Below are positions 7,806-14,908 of a stretch of 33,264 bases of DNA, one piece after another. Below the pieces are notes generated by a model that did not search any database, was not told where the DNA came from, and saw only the letters and a list, made by a program, of their open reading frames with translations. The translations under genes were made by a program, and so were the position numbers. Source of the DNA: Acetobacteraceae bacterium (GTDB lineage Bacteria > Pseudomonadota > Alphaproteobacteria > Acetobacterales > Acetobacteraceae); assembly GCA_030041255.1 (NCBI GenBank), contig JASHOF010000111.1, forward strand, positions 1 through 33,264, in the 5' to 3' direction. The first letter of the stretch is position 1. Each line of letters starts with the position of its first letter.

Positions 7806-8552
7806 ATGGATGCCATCGTGGCGAGCGGCCTCACCAAGCGCTACGGCCGTGGCCCGCTGGCGGTGGATGGCCTGGATTTTCGCCTCCCCGAAGGCACCAC
7901 CGTCGGTCTTCTGGGCGGCAATGGCGCCGGCAAGACGACGACGCTCGCCCTCCTGCTGGGCCTCCTGGTCCCGACCGCAGGCCGCATCAACGTCCTCGGC
8001 CACGACATGGCCGAGGACCGCTTTGCCGCCCTTCAGCGGATGAATTTTTCCTCTCCCTACGTCGCTCTTCCGCAGCGACTGACGGTGGCCGAGAACCTGC
8101 GGGTGTATGGCCATCTCTACTGCGTCCCCCGTCTCCAGCAGCGGATCGCGGCTCTCGCCGCAGAACTCGAGCTTGACCCGCTTCTCGACCGCCCGGTGGG
8201 CGAACTTTCCGCCGGGCAGAAAACGCGCGCCGCGCTGGCGAAGGCGCTGATCAACCGCCCCGACGTGCTGCTGCTCGACGAGCCGACGGCAAGCCTCGAC
8301 CCGGACACGGCGGACTGGGTGCGCGGGTGGCTCGAGCACTATCGTGCCGAGAGCGGAGCGGCGATCCTGCTCGCCTCGCACAACATGGACGAGGTCGAGC
8401 GGCTCTGCTCGGACGTGCTGATGCTGAAACAAGGCCGCATCGTCGATCGCGGCAGTCCCGAGGCGCTGATTGCCCGCTACGGCCGGGAAGACATGGAGCA
8501 GGTCTTCCTCGACATCGCGCGCGGCCGGATGCCGGCGAGGCTCCCGGCATGA
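7806..8552 (+). CDS. ABC transporter ATP-binding protein (ABC-2 export type)
   Basis: A 248-residue nucleotide-binding subunit. Walker A is GGNGAGKTT (residues 37-45; the usual GPN is GGN here), the signature is LSAGQKTR, Walker B with the following Glu is VLLLDEPTASLDP, and the H-loop is SHNMDEVERL. It resembles the CcmA/NodI/DrrA-type ATPases that pair with ABC-2 membrane proteins to export polysaccharides, lipids or drugs. ATG 7806 gives the normal N-terminus, MDAIVASGLTKRYG. Its stop overlaps the permease start (ATGA), so the two form one exporter. The cargo is not evident. It is co-directional with the two EAL-like genes and probably in the same transcript. Confidence 0.9.
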   Translation: MDAIVASGLTKRYGRGPLAVDGLDFRLPEGTTVGLLGGNGAGKTTTLALLLGLLVPTAGRINVLGHDMAEDRFAALQRMNFSSPYVALPQRLTVAENLRVYGHLYCVPRLQQRIAALAAELELDPLLDRPVGELSAGQKTRAALAKALINRPDVLLLDEPTASLDPDTADWVRGWLEHYRAESGAAILLASHNMDEVERLCSDVLMLKQGRIVDRGSPEALIARYGREDMEQVFLDIARGRMPARLPA

Positions 8553-9349
8553 GGTGCTCGGCACGGCGCATCTGGGGCCTGCTGTATCGGCACATCTCGC
8601 TCTATCGGCGGTCCTGGCCGCGCCTGATCGAGCTCGTCTACTGGCCGGTGCTGCAAATGTGCATCTGGGGCTTCACGGCGCAGTTCATCAGCAGCCGCAT
8701 CGGCTCGCCGCTGGTCATGGCAGGCGGACTGTTGCTTGCCGGAGTGTTGCTCTGGGAGGTGGCGCTGCGGAGTCAGATGGGGGTTGCGGTGAGCTTTCTC
8801 GAAGAGCTCTGGTCGCGCAATCTCGGCCATGTCTTTGTCAGCCCGCTCCGTCCGGCCGAGATGGTCGCCGGGTTGATCATCGTTTCCATGCTGCGCATGC
8901 TGGCGGGCGTGCTGCCCGCGATCGGCCTCGCGTATCTTCTCTATGCGTTCAATCTGTTCACCCTGGGTCCGGTGCTGGTACTTTTCTTCGCCAATCTGAT
9001 GGTCATGGGATGGTGGGTCGCGCTCGGCGTGGTTTCATTGATTCTCCGCCACGGCGCCGGTGCCGAGACGCTCGCCTGGGCGGTGCTGTTCGGCCTGACG
9101 CCGCTTTCGGCGGTGTTCTACCCGGTCACCGTCTTGCCCGCCGCCATCCGCCCGCTTGCGCTTGCGCTGCCTTCCACCCATGTCTTCGAGGGCATGCGGG
9201 CGATCGTCGTGCACGGCGAACTGCTCTGGTCCGAGATGGGCTGGTCGGCGTGCCTCAATGTCGCCTGGATGGCCGCCGCGATCGTGCTTTTCGCGCGCCA
9301 GTTCCAAGCCGCCCGGGTGCGCGGCGCTCTCCTTTCGATCGGCGAATGA
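8549..9349 (+). CDS. ABC-2 type transporter permease
   Basis: A 266-residue membrane protein with about six hydrophobic segments. The N-terminal helix includes LIELVYWPVLQMCIWGF and the C-terminal half contains LFGLTPLSAVFYPVTVLP, the region that in ABC-2 permeases (NodJ/DrrB/YadH-like) carries the conserved family signature. It would assemble as a dimer with the ATPase encoded just upstream. Its ATG overlaps the upstream TGA and its own TGA overlaps the start of the phosphatase gene (ATGA at both ends), so the three proteins are likely translated together. Substrate unknown. Confidence 0.88.
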   Translation: MRCSARRIWGLLYRHISLYRRSWPRLIELVYWPVLQMCIWGFTAQFISSRIGSPLVMAGGLLLAGVLLWEVALRSQMGVAVSFLEELWSRNLGHVFVSPLRPAEMVAGLIIVSMLRMLAGVLPAIGLAYLLYAFNLFTLGPVLVLFFANLMVMGWWVALGVVSLILRHGAGAETLAWAVLFGLTPLSAVFYPVTVLPAAIRPLALALPSTHVFEGMRAIVVHGELLWSEMGWSACLNVAWMAAAIVLFARQFQAARVRGALLSIGE

Positions 9350-9969
9350 AACCGCCGGCCCGATTCTGGCTGATCCGCCATGCGCCGGTCAGCAACGGCG
9401 CGCGGCAGATCCTCTACGGCACCATGGATGTGGAACTCTGCGCGGAAAGCCTTGCCGCGGCGGCGCCGCTTTGCCAGGCGCTGGCTGCGCGCCTGCCGCG
9501 CCCGGCGCAGTGGATCGTCTCGCCCCTCTCCCGCACGAGGCTGACTGCGGATGCGATCTTCGCTGCCGGCTATCCGCGGACCGCTCCCGCCGTCGAGGCG
9601 GCGATGATCGAGCAGAATCTCGGCTCCTGGCAGGGCCTCGTGCATGCCGAGCTGCCGGCCCAGCTATCCCGGCCGGCGCACCCCTTCTGGCCGCTCGCCG
9701 GCAGAGAGAGGCCGCCCGGTGGAGAGAGCATGGCCGACGTGATCGATCGCGTCGGGCCGTCGCTCGAAAGCCTGGCCGAACGCCACGCCGGCCGCGATGT
9801 CGTCATCGTCGGCCATGGCGGTGCGATCCGCGCCGCCATCGCGCATGCGCTCAGCATTCCCGCCGACGCGGCACTTTCGCTTTCCATCCACAATCTTTCT
9901 CTCACGCGCATCGAGCGCCACCCGAATGCCTGGCGGGTGGTTTCGGTGAACGAAGTGGCGGAGAGCTGA
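9346..9969 (+). CDS. Histidine phosphatase family protein (CobC/PGM-like)
   Basis: A 207-residue enzyme of the phosphoglycerate mutase-like superfamily. It has the phosphohistidine motif LIRHAP (R11, H12), a second arginine in SPLSRTR (R63), an acidic residue (E89) and the second histidine in VGHGG (H157). The RHAP variant instead of RHGE is common in alpha-ribazole phosphatase (CobC)-like members, but no cobalamin gene is nearby, so the substrate is open. It is the last gene of the cassette and overlaps the permease gene by ATGA. Its 3' end overlaps the convergent PP-loop ATPase gene by 68 bp. Confidence 0.85.
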   Translation: MKPPARFWLIRHAPVSNGARQILYGTMDVELCAESLAAAAPLCQALAARLPRPAQWIVSPLSRTRLTADAIFAAGYPRTAPAVEAAMIEQNLGSWQGLVHAELPAQLSRPAHPFWPLAGRERPPGGESMADVIDRVGPSLESLAERHAGRDVVIVGHGGAIRAAIAHALSIPADAALSLSIHNLSLTRIERHPNAWRVVSVNEVAES

Positions 9970-10657
9970 AGTCGGGCGGCCGATCCGCCAGGAGGTCGGC
10001 GAACACGAAGCCGTCGCGCTCGACGATGTCGCCTGGCACGACTGCGATCGGGTTGGCGAACATCGGCCCGGCCGAGACGAAGGTATGGAACTCGCCATTC
10101 TCTCCGCACGGATCGACTGTCGGGGGCAGCGCCGCGAGCAGCGCCTCGTCGAGCCTGTGTCCGGCCAGGCCGCGATCGAGCTTGCGTGGATCGATCGTGA
10201 CCAGATGGGCAATGAACCCGCGGCCGATCATTTCCCTGACGAGTGCCGCCGTGTCGCGGTGCCAGAGCGGAAAGATCCCATGCATGCCCGCTGCCGCGAG
10301 CCGTTGTTCGCGCCAGCCGCGGACGTCCTCCAGAAAGAGATCTCCGAACACGACGTGGCGAACGCCTTCCGACCTGATGCGCCCGACTGCCGTCGCCATG
10401 CGCTTTTCATAGACCTCGTTCGGACAGAGGCTTGGCAGCGGTACCTCGCAGCAGGGCAATCCAAGCTCTGCGACCTGGCGCCTGAGGAGCGATCTGCGTA
10501 CGCCGTGCATCGAGACACGATCGTGCACTTCACTCACTGTTGTCAGGACGCCTGCGATCTCCGCCAGTCCGAGGCGTCGCGCTTCGAGAAGTGCGAACGC
10601 ACTGTCCTTGCCGGTGCTCCAGGAGATGTAAGCCTTCGGAGCTGTCCCGCCCGGCAT
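9902..10657 (-). CDS. Dph6-type PP-loop ATPase (diphthine-ammonia ligase family)
   Basis: A 251-residue protein with a PP-loop ISWSTGKDS (residues 11-19) and the family landmarks MHGV, HVVFGDLFLEDVR and GENGEFHTFV. These place it in the MJ0570/DUF71 adenine-nucleotide alpha-hydrolase-like family, whose eukaryotic and archaeal member Dph6 amidates diphthine on elongation factor 2. Bacteria do not make diphthamide, so the bacterial members must act on something else; an ATP-dependent amidation or ligation is likely. ATG 10657 shares one base with the stop of the RidA gene (TGATG), indicating coupling. The C-terminal 22 codons overlap the convergent phosphatase gene. Confidence 0.85.
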   Translation of the reverse strand: MPGGTAPKAYISWSTGKDSAFALLEARRLGLAEIAGVLTTVSEVHDRVSMHGVRRSLLRRQVAELGLPCCEVPLPSLCPNEVYEKRMATAVGRIRSEGVRHVVFGDLFLEDVRGWREQRLAAAGMHGIFPLWHRDTAALVREMIGRGFIAHLVTIDPRKLDRGLAGHRLDEALLAALPPTVDPCGENGEFHTFVSAGPMFANPIAVVPGDIVERDGFVFADLLADRPPDFSSPPLRSPKPPARHSGGARCA

Positions 10658-11055
10658 CAGGGCTTCCAGGCCACAAGGTCGATTTCGACCAGCGCGCCGC
10701 GTGCCAGGCCGGTCACGCCGACACAGGTGCGTGCCGGCAGCCGTTCGGCGGGGAAATGGATCCGCCACACTTCGTTCATCGCGGCGTAGTCGCGCTCGAA
10801 ATCGGCAAGGTAGATGCGCGCCTGCACCACGTCCTGCCATGCGTATCCGGAACCCGCGAGCACGATCCGCAAATTCTCGATCACCCGGCGCGTCTGCGCG
10901 GCGATGCCGTCCGGCAGCTTCCTGGTATCATCCCAAGGGTCTGTCGGCATCTGGCCGGTCACGAACAGGAACGGGCCTGCCCGCACGGCATGGCTGAACG
11001 GGGCAACCGGTACCGGCGCGCCGGGCACCATGAGGAATTCAGGCTGGTCGGCCAT
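10657..11055 (-). CDS. RidA/YjgF-family enamine/imine deaminase
   Basis: A 132-residue RidA-fold protein. It has the typical segments FLFVTGQMPTDP, AAQTRRVIENLRIVLAGSG and VVQARIYLADF, and near the end ARTCVGVTGLARGALVEIDLVA. That last stretch contains the arginine equivalent to Arg105 of RidA, needed for deaminating reactive enamine/imine intermediates, so the protein is probably active. ATG 11055 is preceded by AAGGAGG about 10 nt upstream, a strong ribosome site. It is the first gene of a two-gene unit with the Dph6-type ATPase. A hairpin GGCATCCT (11107-11114) with AGGATGCC (11127-11134) lies just upstream and could be in its leader. Confidence 0.9.
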   Translation of the reverse strand: MADQPEFLMVPGAPVPVAPFSHAVRAGPFLFVTGQMPTDPWDDTRKLPDGIAAQTRRVIENLRIVLAGSGYAWQDVVQARIYLADFERDYAAMNEVWRIHFPAERLPARTCVGVTGLARGALVEIDLVAWKP

Positions 11056-11106
11056 CGCCTCTCGCCTCCTTTTCCGAATCTGTCATCCGGCGCCTCGCCC
11101 GGGAAT

Positions 11107-11134
11107 GGCATCCTCAGCGACATTGCAGGATGCC
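11107..11134. promoter_or_regulatory. Inverted repeat upstream of the RidA gene
   Basis: A perfect 8-bp inverted repeat, GGCATCCT and AGGATGCC, with a 12-nt loop, 52 bp upstream of the RidA start. It could be an operator or a leader hairpin; nothing else supports a specific role. Confidence 0.3.
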
Positions 11135-11187
11135 TGGCTTGCCGGCGAGCCAATGCACCCTACATTCCGGGCGCCGAACCAACCACC

Positions 11188-11318
11188 GAGTGTCCTGCCC
11201 CCGCCGTTTGCTGCCGCCGGCAGCAAACGAAAGGGGATCAGCAGGCCACTGAAAATAAAAAGTGGTGTGCCGACCGCCAGAGTGCATCCTACGGTATCAG
11301 GCGGTGGAGTCGGCACAC
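11188..11318. repeat. 131-bp structured repeat, copy 1
   Basis: The first of two direct tandem copies, differing from the second at about three positions. Each copy contains three nested structures: an 11-bp stem CGTTTGCTGCC/GGCAGCAAACG with a 3-nt loop (11205-11229), a 5-bp stem CCACT/AGTGG around an A-rich loop (11246-11265), and a 10-bp inverted repeat GTGTGCCGAC (11265-11274) with GTCGGCACAC (11309-11318), extended inward by ACCGCC/GGCGGT pairing. No protein reading is supported. Together with copy 2 it fills the divergent space between the RidA and cupin genes. Confidence 0.85.
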
Positions 11319-11449
11319 GAGTGTCCTGCCCCCGCCGTTTGCTGCCGCCGGCAGCAAACGAAAGGGGATCAGCAGGCCACTGAAAATAAAGAGTGGTGTG
11401 CCGACCGCTAAAGTGCATCCTACGGTATCAGGCGGTGGAGTCGGCACAC
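11319..11449. repeat. 131-bp structured repeat, copy 2
   Basis: The second tandem copy, ending 14 bp before the cupin start codon at 11464. Its hairpins are at 11336-11360 (11-bp stem), 11377-11396 and 11396-11449 (10-bp outer stem). The visible differences from copy 1 are a>g in the A-rich loop and c>t, g>a next to the inner arm of the long inverted repeat; the c>t change keeps a G-U pair in RNA. Being this close, it would be in the 5' leader of the cupin mRNA. Confidence 0.85.
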
Positions 11450-11463
11450 CGGGAGAGCGACCC

Positions 11464-12117
11464 ATGAAGCTGAATGCGGATCTCTCTCTTCCCGCCGTGA
11501 TGGACAGCAGAGCCCTCGCCTGGGTTCCTTCGCCGATGGCCGGGGTGGAGCGGCGGATGCTCGAGCGCGACGGCGAGGAAGTCGCGCGCGCCACTTCTCT
11601 CGTGCGCTACGCGCCCGGTTCTTCGTTCGCGCCGCACACGCACGGGGCCGGCGAAGAGTTCCTGGTGCTGGAGGGGGTGTTCTCCGATGAGACCGGGGAT
11701 TTCCCGACCGGCTTCTATGTTCGCAACCCGCCCGGATCGCGCCACCGGCCGGCGAGCGCTCCCGGCGCGGTGATTCTCGTCAAGCTTCGCCAGATGCCGC
11801 CGGAAGAAACGGCGCCGCTCAGGCTGGATACGCGGGATCCCAGGCTGTGGCACGACCTTGGCAAGGGCCGGCAGGAGGCCCGACTGTTCGATGCAGCGTG
11901 GGAACGCGTGCTGATGCGGCGGCTCGCGCCGGGCTACGCCGGGCAGCCTGAGAGCTTTCCGCGCGGCGTAGAAATCTTCCTGCTCGATGGCGATCTCTCC
12001 ATCGACGGCGCCGAGCACCATGCCGGTAGCTGGCTGCGCCGGCCGGCCGGAAGCAACTTGGCGCTGGCGAGCGAAGGCGGCGCGCTCTTCTATCGAAAGA
12101 GCGGGCATCTCGGCTGA
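11464..12117 (+). CDS. ChrR-like double-cupin protein
   Basis: A 217-residue protein with two cupin barrels. The first has the metal-ligand pattern HTHGAGEEF (H58, H60, E64/E65) plus H94, resembling the cupin domain of the anti-sigma factor ChrR. The second (around GVEIFLLDGDLSIDG) lacks the histidines. Unlike ChrR there is no N-terminal zinc anti-sigma domain and no ECF sigma gene beside it, so a role as a stand-alone metal-dependent sensor or enzyme is more likely. ATG 11464 has GGGAGAG 5-8 nt upstream. The gene lies directly downstream of the 131-bp repeats and converges on the periplasmic binding protein gene 18 bp away. Confidence 0.8.
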   Translation: MKLNADLSLPAVMDSRALAWVPSPMAGVERRMLERDGEEVARATSLVRYAPGSSFAPHTHGAGEEFLVLEGVFSDETGDFPTGFYVRNPPGSRHRPASAPGAVILVKLRQMPPEETAPLRLDTRDPRLWHDLGKGRQEARLFDAAWERVLMRRLAPGYAGQPESFPRGVEIFLLDGDLSIDGAEHHAGSWLRRPAGSNLALASEGGALFYRKSGHLG

Positions 12118-12138
12118 AACCTGCGCCCGCCGGTTTCA
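12115..12138. terminator. Inverted repeat spanning both convergent stop codons
   Basis: TGAAACC (12115-12121) and GGTTTCA (12132-12138) form a perfect 7-bp stem with a 10-nt loop. The left arm contains the cupin TGA and the right arm the TGA of the binding protein on the other strand. There is no T run; a bidirectional terminator is plausible. Confidence 0.4.
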
Positions 12139-13431
12139 GAAGTGCTGCGGCGCCGGCACCTCGGCGAGCAGTTTTGGCGTGAGCTTGCCGATCCAGCTCT
12201 CCGCCGTCACACCCACCGGTGGCATGATCATCGCGGCCGGGAAGGTCACGATATCGTTGAAGACGGTGAACGGAAAATCGGCGCTCTTGACGGAGATTCC
12301 GACCCGTTCATCGTAAGTGGCCTGGTGATCGGTGCGGATCAGCATGGTGCCGAGCAAGGTCTTGACCTCGAGCCCGACCAGCGCATCGGCGACCTCAGAT
12401 GAGCTTGGCCAGGCGCCGCCGTTGCTGCTGATCGCGGACGCATAGGCATCGCGCAGTGCCAGGATCGAGCGGCGGATCGTGAAGGGGTATGTGGAGGCGG
12501 GATATTCGCTGAAGCGCTTGCGGTAGCCGGCGATGAAGGCGGCGAGCGCGGGGTTGGCGATCTTGCCGGGGTGCAGCAGATAGCTGTGTTCCGAGCCCAC
12601 GATGACCCCGGCCGGCAACGCCTTCAGCCCCTCTATCCCCCCCTGCGTGCCGAGCGCCAGGGCAACCAGGCTCTGCTGGAACAGGCCCTGGGCAATCCCC
12701 TGCTGGATCAGCGCCACCACGTCCCCGCCCCAGAGGCTCGAATAGACGAGTGCCGGAGAGCCGCTCAGGACGCGCGAGAGCTCGCTCGTATATTGGCCGG
12801 AGAACAGCGCCGGGAACAGCGAGGTGCCGACCTTCACCCCCGGTTCGAGCACCTGCATCGCCTCCGAGAAGTATTTCCACTGGTCGCGACCGAACGCGTA
12901 ATCCTGGTTGATGCCGGCGATGCTGGCGAGATGCGGGTGCGTCTTTGCGATATAGAGTGCCATTGCCAGCGCATTGGCCGAAGCCGGAGGCTGGGTGCGG
13001 AAGACCCATTTGTAGGAATGGCCTTCGAACAGGGCGTTGGTGGTGCAATCGGAGAAGATGGTGAGGCGGGCAAGCTGATCGGCGACGGGAGCGACGGCGA
13101 GGCAGTCGCCACTCGAGACATAGCCGACGATTGCCGCAACCTCGGGGGCGAGAGAGCGGAACTCGGCGACATTCTTCGTCGGCCCGCCCGATTCATCGAC
13201 ATAGCGGGCGGTGATCGGAACGCCGTCGATGCCGCCTGCATGATTGATCTCGTCGATGACGAGCCGGGCCGAATTGACAGTCGGCCCGCCGACCACACCG
13301 CCCGAACCCGAGAAGAAGGTCACGACCGCGATCGAAAGCGATTTCGGCTTCGCCGTCGCCGCATGGCCGCTCGCCGGGGCAAGCCCGATCGCCAGCGCCA
13401 GCCCTGCCACCGCCCACCATGTCCCGGTCAT
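12136..13431 (-). CDS. Periplasmic substrate-binding protein, LivJ/branched-chain amino acid type
   Basis: A 431-residue protein with a clear signal peptide (WWAVAGLALAIGLAPASGHAA, cleavage near residue 25) and the type I periplasmic binding fold: SIAVVTFFSGSGGVVGGPTVNSARLVIDEIN, then AAIVGYVSSGDCLAVAPVADQ and NQDYAFGRDQWKYF. This family (Peripla_BP_6) binds amino acids, amides, urea or aromatic acids. No LivHMGF permease or ATPase genes are nearby, so it either uses a distant transporter or serves as a sensor. AGGGAGA lies about 7 nt upstream of ATG 13431. It follows the hydroxylase 2Fe-2S gene by 84 bp on the same strand and may belong to that operon. Confidence 0.88.
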   Translation of the reverse strand: MTGTWWAVAGLALAIGLAPASGHAATAKPKSLSIAVVTFFSGSGGVVGGPTVNSARLVIDEINHAGGIDGVPITARYVDESGGPTKNVAEFRSLAPEVAAIVGYVSSGDCLAVAPVADQLARLTIFSDCTTNALFEGHSYKWVFRTQPPASANALAMALYIAKTHPHLASIAGINQDYAFGRDQWKYFSEAMQVLEPGVKVGTSLFPALFSGQYTSELSRVLSGSPALVYSSLWGGDVVALIQQGIAQGLFQQSLVALALGTQGGIEGLKALPAGVIVGSEHSYLLHPGKIANPALAAFIAGYRKRFSEYPASTYPFTIRRSILALRDAYASAISSNGGAWPSSSEVADALVGLEVKTLLGTMLIRTDHQATYDERVGISVKSADFPFTVFNDIVTFPAAMIMPPVGVTAESWIGKLTPKLLAEVPAPQHF

Positions 13432-13515
13432 GACTTTCTCCCTGATCTGCAGGTTGCGCTCGGGTCGGAAGTATAGCAGTCCACGTTGCCTGCCGCACGG
13501 GACCCCGCTCCGGCC

Positions 13516-14031
13516 TCAGGATTTGCCGAACCTCGCGGGCGGCGCCTGGCGAAGGCGCCGCGCCGCTTCCAGAACGGCGGCGACGATGCTCTGATAGCCC
13601 GTGCAGCGGCAGAGGTTGCCGGACAGCGCCTCGCGGACTTCCGGTTCGGAAGGGTCGGGGTTGCGAGCGAGGAAATCGCGCGCCGTGATCAGAAATCCCG
13701 GTGTGCAGAAGCCGCATTGCAGGCCCGAGAGTTCCCAGAAGGCCATCTGCAACGGGTGCAAGGTTTCGCCATCCGCCATTCCTTCGATGGTGCCGATGCG
13801 ATGGCCATCCGCCTGCACCGCGAACATCAGGCAGGAACGCACGGGTTGATCGTCGAAGGCAACGGTGCAGGCGCCGCAGACGCCGTGCTCGCAGCCGACA
13901 TGCGTGCCGGTGAGGCCGAGATCGTGGCGCAGGAAGTCGGACAGCAGGAGGCGCGGTTCGACCGTGCGTTCATGGTCGACGCCGTTGACGCTGACGCGGA
14001 TCGGGCGGGGGCTCGCGCTCGGTTCAGTCAT
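13516..14031 (-). CDS. coxS: Molybdenum hydroxylase 2Fe-2S subunit (CoxS-like)
   Basis: A 171-residue protein with both iron-sulfur signatures of the xanthine oxidase/CO dehydrogenase family. The plant-ferredoxin type cluster uses C47, C52, C55 and C67 (CEHGVCGACT...C); the second cluster uses C106, C109, C141 and C143 (QCGFC...LCRC). It passes electrons from the molybdenum cofactor in the large subunit to FAD. It overlaps the FAD-subunit gene by 8 bp. The gene symbol denotes family only: a substrate other than CO is likely because the large subunits are not form I. Confidence 0.92.
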   Translation of the reverse strand: MTEPSASPRPIRVSVNGVDHERTVEPRLLLSDFLRHDLGLTGTHVGCEHGVCGACTVAFDDQPVRSCLMFAVQADGHRIGTIEGMADGETLHPLQMAFWELSGLQCGFCTPGFLITARDFLARNPDPSEPEVREALSGNLCRCTGYQSIVAAVLEAARRLRQAPPARFGKS

Positions 14032-14908
14032 GGCGTTTCCCGTTCATGCGCGCGAGGGCCTCTTCGAGGGCACGCGAAGCGAGCACTGCCGCGAGATGCC
14101 GCCGATATTCCGCCGAAGCGTGCAGGTCGTCGTAGGGATCGATCTCGGTCGCGGCGGTCGCGGCGGCGGCTGCGAAGAGGGCAGTGCCCGCAGATACGCC
14201 CGCGAGCATCGCCTCGGCACGCCGCGCACGCGACGCGCGCCGGCCCGTCCCGAACAGTACCAGGCGGGGATCGGTGAGCTTCCCACCCGCATCCGAGGTC
14301 AGCCGGACCATGGCACCGGCCAGCGCGAAATCGCCGTGGCGGCGGGCGAACTCGAGCATCGCGTAACCGGCGCCCGGCGGAGAGGGCGGCACCCGCACCT
14401 CGCACAGCAACTCGTCGGGGGCAAGCGCTGTCGTGAGGTGCGTGATGAAGAACTCCTCGGCTCCGATCAGGCGCCTGCCGCGAGACTTGCTCCGCGCGAG
14501 CAGGTGCGCGCCGAGGAGTGTCGCGAGGGCCGGCCATTCGGCGGCCGGGTCGGCATGCGCGAGGCTGCCCCCCACCGTGCCGCGATTGCGGATCGCGCGA
14601 TGTGCGATGTGAGGAATCGCCATCGCGATCAGGGGTTGCAGAGCAGCGAGCTTCGGATCGTCTTCGAGCGTGCTCTGCCGGGTCAGCGCGCCGATGGTGA
14701 GGCCCGCTGAATCGGGATGAAGCCCCGCCAGTTCGCCGATGCCGTTGATGTCGATCAGGATTGAAGGTGTGGCAAGGCGCATGTTGAGAAGCGGTCCCAG
14801 CGTCTGGCCACCGGCCAGGATGCGTGCCGCGTCGGCGTGTCCGGCAAGAAGGTCGAGCGCTTCATCGAGCGTGGCCGGCGCGCACCATGCGAACGGAGCG
14901 GGCTTCAT
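14024..14908 (-). CDS. coxM: Molybdenum hydroxylase FAD subunit (CoxM-like)
   Basis: A 294-residue FAD-binding protein of the CO dehydrogenase medium-subunit type. The flavin-binding motifs AGGQTL (residues 32-37) and TVGGSLAHADP (111-121) are both intact. It accepts electrons from the 2Fe-2S subunit and hands them to the respiratory chain or another acceptor. It overlaps its neighbours on both sides (4 bp with the large subunit, 8 bp with the small subunit), a compact L-M-S order on the minus strand. Confidence 0.92.
   Translation of the reverse strand: MKPAPFAWCAPATLDEALDLLAGHADAARILAGGQTLGPLLNMRLATPSILIDINGIGELAGLHPDSAGLTIGALTRQSTLEDDPKLAALQPLIAMAIPHIAHRAIRNRGTVGGSLAHADPAAEWPALATLLGAHLLARSKSRGRRLIGAEEFFITHLTTALAPDELLCEVRVPPSPPGAGYAMLEFARRHGDFALAGAMVRLTSDAGGKLTDPRLVLFGTGRRASRARRAEAMLAGVSAGTALFAAAAATAATEIDPYDDLHASAEYRRHLAAVLASRALEEALARMNGKRHD

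Noticed and set aside
11188-11449. CRISPR array
   Set aside because: There are only two long adjacent copies with no spacers; they are tandem duplicates with internal hairpins.
11464-12117. ChrR anti-sigma factor
   Set aside because: The N-terminal zinc anti-sigma domain is absent and no ECF sigma factor gene is adjacent.
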